Origin: Palsa-504 sp963808615
GTDB taxonomy: Bacteria > Actinomycetota > Actinomycetes > Streptosporangiales > Streptosporangiaceae
Direction: 5' to 3'
NCBI GenBank assembly: GCA_963808615.1
Contig: CAWEGV010000005.1
Location: forward strand, 186,001 to 250,000
Length of the DNA: 64,000 bases
Made by a program: the position numbers and the translations under genes. Position 1 is the stretch's first letter. Every line of letters starts with the position of its first letter. Below, piece by piece: positions 51,609 through 59,620 of this stretch. The notes below the pieces were generated by a model. It searched no databases. It saw only the letters and a program-made list of their open reading frames with translations, and was not told the origin of the DNA.

Positions 51609-52018
51609 GGTGCCGCCCAGGAGCGGACGGAGTTGGACCCAGAGGGGCGGGCATCATGCATGATGGCTTCCTTCCTGTCCCCCCTGGATGTGTTCGGTCC
51701 GACTGCCATTGGCTGGGTGAATCACCTTGGCGGCGAAAGGACGGCGCGGGACGACCGAGAAGCCGCGCAATGAGCGATGATCATTGGGCGCCGAATGGTG
51801 CATCGGCACAGCTCATAACGTATGCAACAGTACGGATGACCCTTCATGATCGTTTTCGCGGGATTATCCGGAACGGCATCGGGGCTTAACTTAGTCCTGG
51901 CTCTGTTAACAGGGCATTAACATCAATGTATGTACGTCAATAATCCGTTAACGAAGTCCCGGAGGGAGCGTTTTACCGCAGCCTGAGCCGGGAGCCGCAG
52001 GCCCGGGTGCGGGCGCGG
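51609..52018. other. 410-base gap, AT-rich in part, upstream of the beta-helix gene
   Basis: The stretch 51780-51960 is far more AT-rich than its surroundings and holds CTGTTAACAG (51903-51912), a perfect 10-base palindrome, and a second GTTAAC near 51947. No ORF of credible codon use is seen. It is the likely promoter region of the secreted beta-helix gene, with a candidate operator. Confidence 0.4.
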
Positions 52019-52876
52019 CTAGGCGGCGGCGTCGGGGGCGTTGGGGTCTGAATCGGCGGGCTCGGGGGTCACCGTGGCGGGGCGAGGGGCCTCGGCGGCG
52101 TCAGTGGCGGATTCGGGGGCGATGGGGCGGGCGCCGGCCTGGTCGACCCAGCGGGCGATGCGGTCGACCAGATCCTGGCTGCAGGCGGATTCGGCGTGAC
52201 CCATGCCGGGCAGCAGCCACAGTTCCTTCGGCTCGCGGGCCGCCATGTACAGCTGGCGGGCGTGCTCGGGCGGGAAGTACAGATCCTGATCACCGTGCAC
52301 GATCAGCAGCGGGACCGGCGAGATCTTCGCCGCGGCCTCGGCGGGCGGGACCGGGATCAGCCTCCAGCCGGCCGGGCTGATCCGGGTGTTCAGCAAGCGC
52401 CTGGTCACGTACCGTCCCGCCCGGCGCTCGACCGCGCGGTGCACCCATCGCATCCGCTCGGTGCCGCGGTAGTACCACCGGCCGGGGCCGCTGACCGACA
52501 CCACCGCGTCCAGGCCGCCGATCAGGCCAGCGTGCCGGAGCACGACCGAGGCACCCATGGAGAAGCCGACCGCGGCGATCCGCTGGTAGCCGAGCTCGCG
52601 TGCGTAGGCCACGGCCACGTCCAGGTCCTGAATCTCGCGGTCCCCCAGCGTGGACAGTCCGCCGGAGCGGCCGTGGCCGCGGAAATCGAAGGTCACCACG
52701 CCCGCCGTCTGGTTGAACCGGTTGGCGACGCGCCAGACGTTCGGGCGCTGCCAGGACAGCGTGAACCCGTGCGCGACGACGATGGCCAGATCCCTCGGCC
52801 CGGGAAGATGTATGGCGTCGATCGGGACGCCGTCCTTCGTGACCAGGGTCGTCGTCGTCACCACGGGCTTGGTCAT
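52019..52876 (-). CDS. Alpha/beta hydrolase
   Basis: A 285-residue hydrolase with a clear triad: nucleophile Ser in AAVGFSMGAS (near 104), Asp in VHGDQDLYFPP, His in GMGHAES. The oxyanion region is VAHGFTLSWQR and FDFRGHGRSGG follows. The last 40 residues are Ala/Pro/Glu-rich and disordered. The substrate is unknown; the general plan fits an esterase or lysophospholipase-like enzyme of the cytoplasm. ATG at 52876, GAGGTGA 5 bases upstream. It is divergent from the PIG-V-like gene by 225 bases in which I see nothing else. Confidence 0.88.
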   Translation of the reverse strand: MTKPVVTTTTLVTKDGVPIDAIHLPGPRDLAIVVAHGFTLSWQRPNVWRVANRFNQTAGVVTFDFRGHGRSGGLSTLGDREIQDLDVAVAYARELGYQRIAAVGFSMGASVVLRHAGLIGGLDAVVSVSGPGRWYYRGTERMRWVHRAVERRAGRYVTRRLLNTRISPAGWRLIPVPPAEAAAKISPVPLLIVHGDQDLYFPPEHARQLYMAAREPKELWLLPGMGHAESACSQDLVDRIARWVDQAGARPIAPESATDAAEAPRPATVTPEPADSDPNAPDAAA

Positions 52877-53101
52877 GCTTCACCTCGACAGCCAGGTTAC
52901 CGTCGTGATCCGGCGGGCCCTCCCCGGCCGCCACATCCGGGAACCGCAGCAAGACCTGCGTAACACGCCCTCGGCGCCAGCTGCTAGCCTTCCTTCCTGG
53001 CTGGGAAATCGCGCGGTATACCCGATGGGTGCCTACGCGCGTTTACCCAGTGCCAAGCACGAATGTGCGGTACGAGGATCAACTCGAGGGCCGGGAAACA
53101 C

Positions 53102-54304
53102 ATGTCAGCTTCTGGGTTGACGTCCGATGCCGACGTCGCGGCACCAGAGCGGCTAAGCAGGCGCTGGTCTCTTCCGCGGTCCGTGCGGCTCCCGGTGCCA
53201 GCCATCGCGGCTGTCGTCTACCTGGGCATCCGTGTGCTCTCACTCGCCGTCGTCGCATTCTTGCTCGGGCAAGGTGCTTACCAGCGGGCACACCTCTCGC
53301 TCGTACAGTGGATCATCGGGGGCGACGGTGGCTTCTACCGAGAGATCGCGGCGCACGGGTACCTACTGACGAAGCCTGGCCGGTTTGCGTCTTTCCCGGG
53401 CTATCCGGGGGCCATCGACTCGCTGGCCTGGCTGCCAGGAGTCAGCATCTCGCTGGCGGGATTTGTCGTCACGGTCCTGGCCGGGCTGGCGGCAGCATGG
53501 GGCCTGGCCACGCTGGGCATGAAGCTGACCGCTGACTCGCGCATCAGCGTGATCATGGTGGCGATCTGGGCGGCGGCGCCTGGCAGCATCGCCTTGTCGA
53601 GGGTGCACTCGGAGGCGCTGTTCTGTGCCCTGGCCGTCTGGGCCCTGGTCGCCCTGGTCGATCGGCGCTGGCTGACCGCCGGGATCCTGGTCATGCTGGC
53701 CGGAACGGTGCGCAGCACCGCCCTGGCTCTGGTCGCATCCGTCGGGGTGGCGGCGGTGCTCGCCCTGATCCAGGCCGCGCGGACCCGGCAGCGGAAAGGC
53801 GCCTGGTGGCGCCCCGTGGCCGCACTGCTGCTGGCACCGCTGGGGCTCCTCGGCTACGACATCTACGTAGCCCGCGTGACGCACCACCCGGGCGGATGGT
53901 TCTGGATCCAGACGCATGTCTTCCACCAGACCTTCGATTGGGGCACGAGCACGATCCGGGTTATCTCGGACACGTTCCTGGACCAGGTCTCGACGGCCCA
54001 GCTTCTGCTCGTCGTGGCCATCCTCGGGGCCGTGGCGCTGACCGCCTGGAGCCTGACCGAGCGGATCCCCGTCTACCTGCACGTCTACACGGTCGTGGTC
54101 GCCGTGGCGGCGTTCGCGACCAGCGCCAACTGGCTGAGTGAAAAGCCACGGTACTTCCTGCCCGCCTTCCTGCTCGCGCTTCCGGTGGCCCGGCGGCTGG
54201 CCCCGCTCCGGACCTCGGTGCTGGTTCCGCTCATCGTCGTACTCACCCTCGCGACCACCTGGATGGGCGTCTATCTCCTGGCCGTCGCCGGCCTGGCGTC
54301 CTGA
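53102..54304 (+). CDS. PIG-V-like polytopic mannosyltransferase-like protein
   Basis: A 400-residue protein with about nine membrane segments. Loop 1 has GGDGGFYREIAAHGYLLTK then FASFPGYPGAIDSLAWLPG, the acidic-plus-FP.YP pattern of the PIG-V mannosyltransferase group, and SRVHSEALFCALAVWALV follows. It would use polyprenol-phosphomannose outside the membrane. ATG at 53102 with GGG about 6 bases upstream; the frame is open to 53063. It is not obviously in an operon; the cyclase gene follows after 28 bases with its own ribosome site. Confidence 0.78.
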   Translation: MSASGLTSDADVAAPERLSRRWSLPRSVRLPVPAIAAVVYLGIRVLSLAVVAFLLGQGAYQRAHLSLVQWIIGGDGGFYREIAAHGYLLTKPGRFASFPGYPGAIDSLAWLPGVSISLAGFVVTVLAGLAAAWGLATLGMKLTADSRISVIMVAIWAAAPGSIALSRVHSEALFCALAVWALVALVDRRWLTAGILVMLAGTVRSTALALVASVGVAAVLALIQAARTRQRKGAWWRPVAALLLAPLGLLGYDIYVARVTHHPGGWFWIQTHVFHQTFDWGTSTIRVISDTFLDQVSTAQLLLVVAILGAVALTAWSLTERIPVYLHVYTVVVAVAAFATSANWLSEKPRYFLPAFLLALPVARRLAPLRTSVLVPLIVVLTLATTWMGVYLLAVAGLAS

Positions 54305-54332
54305 GCACCACGGCTAACCCTGAAGGAGCATC

Positions 54333-55109
54333 ATGTCCGTGCTGAAAGCCCTGGCCGACGCCATCCGTGACGGCTCGGTAGAGGTGATTGACCTGACCGC
54401 GCCGCTGTCGTCGAGCACGCCGATCATCCAGCTGCCCCCGCCGTTCGCCAACACGGCCCGGTTCGGGCTGACCGAGGTCAGCCACTACGACGAGCGCGGA
54501 CCGGCCTGGTACTGGAACGACATCGTGACCGGCGAGCACACCGGCACCCACTTTGACGCCCCGATCCACTGGCTGTCCGGGAAGAATCGCGAGGACGCGG
54601 CCCAGGTCCCCGTCTCGCGGATGATCGCCCCAGCGGCCGTGCTCGACTTCAGCGCGGAGGCGGCCGCTGACCCGGACTTCCTGCTCGAGATCGAGCACGT
54701 CAAGCAGTGGGAGGCCGAGCACGGGCCGCTGCCCGAGGGCGGCTGGCTGCTCTACCGGACGGGCTGGGATGCCCGCTCCGATGACCAGGCCGCGTTCCTG
54801 AACGCGAACGAGACCGGCCCGCATACCCCCGGGATCAGCATCTCCTGCGCGACCTGGCTGGCGGAGCAGGCGCCGATCATCGGGCTCGGGACCGAGACGG
54901 TCGGCACCGACGCCGGGACCGCGCACTCGTTCGACCCGCCGTTCCCCTGCCACTCGTTCCTGCTGGGAGCGGGCAAGTACGGCCTCACCCAACTGCGGAA
55001 CCTGGCCCGGCTGCCGGCCACGGGCGCCGTGGTGGTCGCGGGCCCGCTCCCCATCGTGGCCGGCTCGGGGTCCCCGTGCCGGGCCATCGGCCTGGTCGAG
55101 CGTTCCTGA
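54333..55109 (+). CDS. Cyclase-family metal-dependent hydrolase (kynurenine formamidase-like)
   Basis: A 258-residue protein of the cyclase family. The metal-binding motif HTGTHFDAPIH lies at 69-79, with a second conserved region around RTGWDARSDD. Members hydrolyse amides or lactones such as N-formylkynurenine. Downstream, 2 bases after its stop, is a thiamine diphosphate enzyme, and then a DUF427 gene, so it is probably part of one catabolic operon of unknown substrate. ATG at 54333 with AAGGAG 5 bases upstream. Confidence 0.88.
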   Translation: MSVLKALADAIRDGSVEVIDLTAPLSSSTPIIQLPPPFANTARFGLTEVSHYDERGPAWYWNDIVTGEHTGTHFDAPIHWLSGKNREDAAQVPVSRMIAPAAVLDFSAEAAADPDFLLEIEHVKQWEAEHGPLPEGGWLLYRTGWDARSDDQAAFLNANETGPHTPGISISCATWLAEQAPIIGLGTETVGTDAGTAHSFDPPFPCHSFLLGAGKYGLTQLRNLARLPATGAVVVAGPLPIVAGSGSPCRAIGLVERS

Positions 55110-55111
55110 GC

Positions 55112-56896
55112 ATGCGGGTCGCGGAGGCCGTCGGGCATCACCTGGCCAAGCTCGGCGCCGAGGTCGTGTTCGGGGTGGTCGGCAGCGGGAACTTCCACGT
55201 CACCAACGCGCTGATCGCCGGAGGGGCCCGGTTCGTCGCGGCCCGGCACGAGGGCGGCGCGACCGTGATGGCCGACGCCTGGGCCAGGACCGCCGGGCGG
55301 CCTGGCATCGTCTCGGTGCACCAGGGGCCGGGCCTGACCAACGCGATGACCGGCATCGCCGAGGCCGCCAAGAGCCGCACCCCGCTGCTGGTGCTGGCCG
55401 CGGAGGCCCCGGAGATCAGGTCCAACTTCCACGTGGACGTGGCCGGGCTGGCCGCCGCGGTAGGCGCGGAGGCGGACCGGCTCTACTCCCCCGCCTCCGC
55501 GCTGGCCGACGCGCACCGGGCCTACCAGACGGCCCTGGCCCGCCGCGCCGTGGTCCTGGCCCTGCCGCTGAATGTCCAGGCCGCGCCGTGGCAGGCCGGT
55601 CCGGTGCAGGCCGGTCCGGTGCAGGCCGGTCCGGTGCAGGCCGGTCCGGTGCCGGCCGCCCCGCGCTGTTACCCGCCCGGCCCCTCCCCGGAGGCGGTGA
55701 CGGCGGTCGCGGCGGTGCTGCGCGGAGCTGAGCGGCCGGTGTTCATTGCGGGCCGCGGCGCGCGCGGTCCTGGGGTCCGGGCCGGCTCGCGGGTGTCCGC
55801 GCGTGCGGAACTCGAGCGGCTGGCGGACGCGTGCGGCGCCCTGCTGGCCACCTCCGCCGTGGCCAAGGGGCTGTTCCGCGGCAGCCCGTGGGACCTGGAC
55901 GTGAGCGGGGGGTTCGCCTCGCCGCTCGCGGCCGAGCTGATCACCCGGGCGGACGTGATCGCCGGCTGGGGGTGCTCGCTCAACATGTGGACGATGCGGC
56001 ACGGCAAGCTGATCGGGACGGGCACCACGGTGATCCAGGTCGATGACGATGCCAGCGCGCTCGGTGCGCACCGCCCGGTCCACCTGGGCGTGCTCGGTGA
56101 CGTGGCCGAGACCGCGCGGGCGGTCGCGGACGCGCTCGCCGACGGGCGCGAGCCCGATGACCGGGGCGGGGAACCAGGGACCGTTCGGTATCAAGATGAC
56201 GGTGGGTCACCTGGTGCGGCCGGGACGCGGGGTGCGCGCGGTTACCGGTCGGCGGAGCTGCGGGAGCGGATCGCGCGCGAGGTGCGCTGGCGGGACGTGC
56301 CGTTCGCGGACGAGAGCGACGGGCAGCGGATCGATCCTCGCGCGCTGTCCAGGGCACTGGATGACCTGCTGCCCGCCGAACGTACCGTGGCGGTCGATTC
56401 CGGGAACTTCATGGGCTATCCGAGCATGTACCTGTCGGTCCCTGACGAGGCGGGCTTCTGCTTCACCCAGGCGTTCCAGTCGATCGGCCTGGGCCTGGCC
56501 TCGGCCATCGGGGCCGCGGTGGCGCGGCCGGAACGGCTGGCGGTGGCCGCGCTGGGGGACGGCGGCGCGCTGATGGGGGTCAGCGAGCTGGAGACCGTGG
56601 TGCGGCTGGGGATTGGAATGGTCGTGGTGGTCTACGACGACGAGGCCTACGGCGCGGAGGTGCATCACTTCGGCCCGGACGGCGACCCGCTGGACACGGT
56701 CCGGTTCCCGCCGGCCGACATCGCCGCCATCGGCCGGGGCTTCGGCTTCGAGGGGATCACGGTGCGCGAGGCCGGGGACCTCGGCGCGGTCCGCGGCTGG
56801 CTGTCCGGACCGCGCGAGCGGCCGCTGCTCATCGACGCCAAGGTCACCTCCTCGCGCGGCTCGTGGTGGCTGGAGGAGGCCTTCCGCGGCCACTGA
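55112..56896 (+). CDS. Thiamine diphosphate-dependent enzyme, acetolactate synthase-like
   Basis: A 594-residue enzyme with the three-domain plan: N-terminal PYR domain (VFGVVGSGNFHVTNALI, the key Glu in AARHEGGATVMADAWAR), a central domain, and a C-terminal PP domain (GDGGALMGVSELETVVRL and DDEAYGAEVHH). The central linker has four copies of GPVQA, from a 15-base tandem repeat. It decarboxylates or ligates 2-oxo acids; the exact reaction is unknown. ATG at 55112, only 2 bases after the cyclase stop, so the two are co-translated. The frame extends to 55076 inside the cyclase gene. Confidence 0.88.
   Translation: MRVAEAVGHHLAKLGAEVVFGVVGSGNFHVTNALIAGGARFVAARHEGGATVMADAWARTAGRPGIVSVHQGPGLTNAMTGIAEAAKSRTPLLVLAAEAPEIRSNFHVDVAGLAAAVGAEADRLYSPASALADAHRAYQTALARRAVVLALPLNVQAAPWQAGPVQAGPVQAGPVQAGPVPAAPRCYPPGPSPEAVTAVAAVLRGAERPVFIAGRGARGPGVRAGSRVSARAELERLADACGALLATSAVAKGLFRGSPWDLDVSGGFASPLAAELITRADVIAGWGCSLNMWTMRHGKLIGTGTTVIQVDDDASALGAHRPVHLGVLGDVAETARAVADALADGREPDDRGGEPGTVRYQDDGGSPGAAGTRGARGYRSAELRERIAREVRWRDVPFADESDGQRIDPRALSRALDDLLPAERTVAVDSGNFMGYPSMYLSVPDEAGFCFTQAFQSIGLGLASAIGAAVARPERLAVAALGDGGALMGVSELETVVRLGIGMVVVVYDDEAYGAEVHHFGPDGDPLDTVRFPPADIAAIGRGFGFEGITVREAGDLGAVRGWLSGPRERPLLIDAKVTSSRGSWWLEEAFRGH
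55591..55650 (+). repeat. 15-base tandem repeat in the ThDP-enzyme gene
   Basis: Four exact 15-base units, GCAGGCCGGTCCGGT, encode four QAGPV repeats in the linker between domains. Exact identity suggests a recent expansion, and multiples of 15 keep the frame. Confidence 0.9.
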
Positions 56897-56971
56897 CCGC
56901 GCCGCGCCGCGCCCGGCCCGGCTCGGGTGGTTACCGTAGCTGGCGGGGGCCAGAGGAGAGGGAGCCATACC

Positions 56972-57751
56972 ATGAGCGATTATCCAGCAGCGATCACCGC
57001 GACGAACCACGTCGCACCGGTGCCGCGGCGTATCCGGGCCTTTGCCGGGGGCGAGAAGGTGATCGACACGACCCGGGCCCTGTACGTCTGGGAGTGGCCC
57101 AACTACCCGCAGTACTACATCCCGCTGGCCGACGTGCGCACCGACCTGCTGGAACCGGAGGGACACACGCAGCAGACCGGGCGCGGCCTGGTGGAGCTGC
57201 GGGCCCTGCGGGCCGGGCCGGTGCAGCGGCCGCGGGCGGCCCGGGTGCTGGCCGAATCGCCCATTGCCGGACTGAGCGGCACGGTCCGTTTCGAGTGGGC
57301 CGCGATGGACGCCTGGTTCGAGGAGGACGAGCAGGTGTTCGTCCATCCGCGAAGCCCGTACGTCCGGGTGGATGCGCTGCGCTCCCACAGGCCCGTACGG
57401 GTGGAGCTGGACGGCGTGGTGCTGGCCGACGCGGGCTCGTCGGTGATGGTCTTCGAGACCGGGCTGCCGACCCGCTACTACCTGAGCCGGACCGATATTA
57501 ACTTCGGGCAGCTGATCCCCACCACTACCGTGACCTCGTGCCCGTACAAGGGCACGACCAGCGGCTACTGGTCGGTCCGGGCGGGCGGGACGGTACACCA
57601 GGACCTGGGCTGGAGCTACGATTTCCCGACCCGGGACCTGCTGCCCATCGCCGGGATGATCGCCTTCTACAACGAGAAGGTCGACATCGTGCTCGACGGC
57701 CAGCGGCTGGAGCGGCCCGAGACGCACTTCTTCGCCTCGCGCGGCGCCTGA
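56972..57751 (+). CDS. DUF427 domain protein (two copies)
   Basis: A 259-residue protein made of two DUF427 domains, about 40-130 and 160-250. Each has the recognisable pattern: EKVIDTTRALYVWEWPNYPQYYIP then DLLEPEGHT in the first, VVLADAGSSVMVFETGLPTRYYL and CPYKGTTSGYWSV in the second. The role of DUF427 is not established. ATG at 56972 with a strong purine-rich ribosome site GAGGAGAGG. It is 75 bases after the ThDP enzyme and may be in the same operon, ending at the hairpin at 57759-57794. Confidence 0.88.
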   Translation: MSDYPAAITATNHVAPVPRRIRAFAGGEKVIDTTRALYVWEWPNYPQYYIPLADVRTDLLEPEGHTQQTGRGLVELRALRAGPVQRPRAARVLAESPIAGLSGTVRFEWAAMDAWFEEDEQVFVHPRSPYVRVDALRSHRPVRVELDGVVLADAGSSVMVFETGLPTRYYLSRTDINFGQLIPTTTVTSCPYKGTTSGYWSVRAGGTVHQDLGWSYDFPTRDLLPIAGMIAFYNEKVDIVLDGQRLERPETHFFASRGA

Positions 57752-57758
57752 CCAGGGT

Positions 57759-57794
57759 GCGCATCCGGGCACCGCACCGGGTGCCCGGATGCGC
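57759..57794. terminator. bidirectional hairpin after DUF427 gene
   Basis: GCGCATCCGGGCACC (57759-57773) pairs perfectly with its complement at 57780-57794 around a 6-base loop: a 15-base-pair stem with no mismatch, between the DUF427 stop and the end of the convergent ammonium transporter pseudogene. It is the strongest terminator-like hairpin in the window. Confidence 0.75.
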
Positions 57795-57834
57795 CCTGAT
57801 TGCGCCACGGCCGCAACGTAGCGCAAGCTCGCGG

Positions 57835-59255
57835 CTAGGAATCGTCCTGGGCGGCGGTGGACGCCCTCTCGGGCACCTTCCCTTCCTTGGCCGGGGCTTC
57901 GTCGGCGGCTGAGACGGCGCCCACGCTGACCAGCTCGTCGGACGGGTAAGCCTCCTCGCCGTGCACGGCCACGTCGCCGATCTCCAGCACTTCGTCGGGC
58001 AGCCGCAGATTCATTGAACACATGCTTGATGACGCATGAGGATGGCGAACGTCACGGCGGCATCCCAGATGATGATCGTGAGCGCGGCGCCGGCCTGGAT
58101 GGCCAGCTGCTTGGGGTGCCCGTAGAACAGGCCCGCGCCGCTGACCGAGCCCGTCTTGCCGAGGCCGAGGTACTCGATCATGCTTCGGGTCGGCGAACAG
58201 GCCGACCATCAGGCCGCCGAGCAACCCGGCGATGCCGTGCGTGTAGACCACGCCCAGCGCGTCGTCGACCTTGTTGAACGGCCACACGTATTTCGGCAGG
58301 TAGGTCCAGGCGACCCAGACGATCGAGGAGTCGATCAGGCCGATCACGATCGCGCCGAAGCCGTTCACGTAGCCGGCCGCCGGGGTGATGCCGACCAGGC
58401 CGCAGATCATGCCGTTGACGCCGCCGAGGAAGGTGGGCTTCTTCTCGGCGCTGAACGCCATGTCCATGATGATCCAGGTCATCATGGCCACCGCGGTGGC
58501 CAGGTTGGTGTTGACGACCGCCGCGGCCGCGTCCGCGCCCGCGAAGTACGGGTCGCCGCCGTTGAAGCCGTTCCAGCCGAGCCACAAGATCCCGGCGCCG
58601 ACCGCGACGAACAGCAGGTTGTTCGGGATGGCCCGCTCGCGGTCGCGCTTGAGCCTGGGCCCGACCACGGCCGGCGGCGACGAAGCCGGACACGCCCGCG
58701 GCCAGGTGGATGACGTAACCGCCGGAGAAGTCCAGGGCGCCCTTGCCGGCCCAGTAGCCGCCGCCCCAGAGCAGGAACGCGTTCACCGCGTAGGCGAAGG
58801 TGATCCACAGCGGCACGAAGATCAGCCAGGCCTTGAAGCTGATCCGGCCGATCACGCTGCCGATGAACAGGATCGGGGTGATCGCCGCGAACACGAACTG
58901 GAAGTAGATCAGCGACGACTCAGGGAACCTGAAGTTCGGCATCAGCCCGTTCAGCAGCGGGATGTTCGCCTGGCCCTGCTCGGCGGCGTGCCCGAGTACG
59001 GTCCGGGGGTCGCCGAGGAAGGTGTGCACCAGCGGGCGTGCCGAAGCCCATCTTGAAGGCCCACAGCACCCAGATGATCAGCGTCAGGCAGAACGTGCAG
59101 AACACCATCATCATGGTGTTCATCGCCCACTTCTTCTGGACGAGGCCGCCGTAGAGCACGGCCAGGGCCGGGATGGACATCAGCCCGACCAGCGTGGCTG
59201 CCGTCATCTGCCAGGAGTTATCCCCGGCATTCAGCCAGCTAGCGTAGGGAATCAC
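57835..59255 (-). pseudogene. amt: Ammonium transporter (Amt) with at least four frameshifts
   Basis: The translation resembles a whole Amt protein split over different frames. It starts with GTG at 59255 (GGAGG 5 bases upstream), MIPYASWLNAGDNSWQM, VLYGGLVQKKWAMN, then passes into a second frame at about 59030 (LVHTFLGDPRTVLGHA), a third at about 58675 (VVGPRLKRDRERAIP, GGVNGMICGLVGITPAAGYVN), a fourth at about 58183 (MIEYLGLGKTGSVSGAGLF), and the last near 58020 (LRLPDEVLEIGDVAVHGEEA). Each of the first three is one extra base. All conserved pieces remain, so it is a young pseudogene or a run of sequence errors. No glnK is beside it. Confidence 0.85.
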
Positions 59256-59620
59256 TGTGCCTCCATGGGCTCACGGGCCTGCTGGCGTCCAAGCTGTGCG
59301 CTGGCTCCACCCCGGCCGTCCGGTATTCCTGCCAAGGCATGTGTCCCATGCGCGGGTTTCGGACGTATTACTCGGTTGTTACGTGGCCGGTAACGACGGC
59401 GGCGGACGTTACCTCGATGTGTCGCGGTCGATCACACTGGATTGCTCACGCTCGCCCGAATGGCTGCGCAGGGCGGTGCGGGGCGGTAACCGCTGGATCG
59501 ACAGCATGACGGCCACCTTGGAGAAGCTGGAGGCGCGGAATCGCGACTGAACGCCGTGGCCTCCCAGGATCAGGTGGCTTTGCTGGCGAGCGGGTGTCCG
59601 GGGCGGCTAGGATCCCAGCC
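59256..59620. promoter_or_regulatory. 365-base divergent gap with candidate GlnR-type site
   Basis: In the gap between the amt pseudogene and the lipoprotein hydrolase, GTTAC-GTGGCCG-GTAAC (59378-59394) is a perfect inverted repeat with 5-base arms, about 123 bases upstream of the amt start. GlnR in actinomycetes binds gTnAC-n6-GaAAC sites before amt genes; this spacing is one base longer, so the match is weak. A short frame of 97 codons (59257-59550) is open but lacks a ribosome site and I do not call it. Nothing else is seen. Confidence 0.35.

Noticed and set aside
56207..58021. A minus-strand open frame of 604 codons over the ThDP and DUF427 genes
   Set aside because: Antisense shadow; low-complexity translation, and the plus strand has clear families.
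59257..59550. A 97-codon plus-strand frame before the lipoprotein hydrolase
   Set aside because: No ribosome site, no known family, and it overlaps the likely amt promoter; not strong enough to call.
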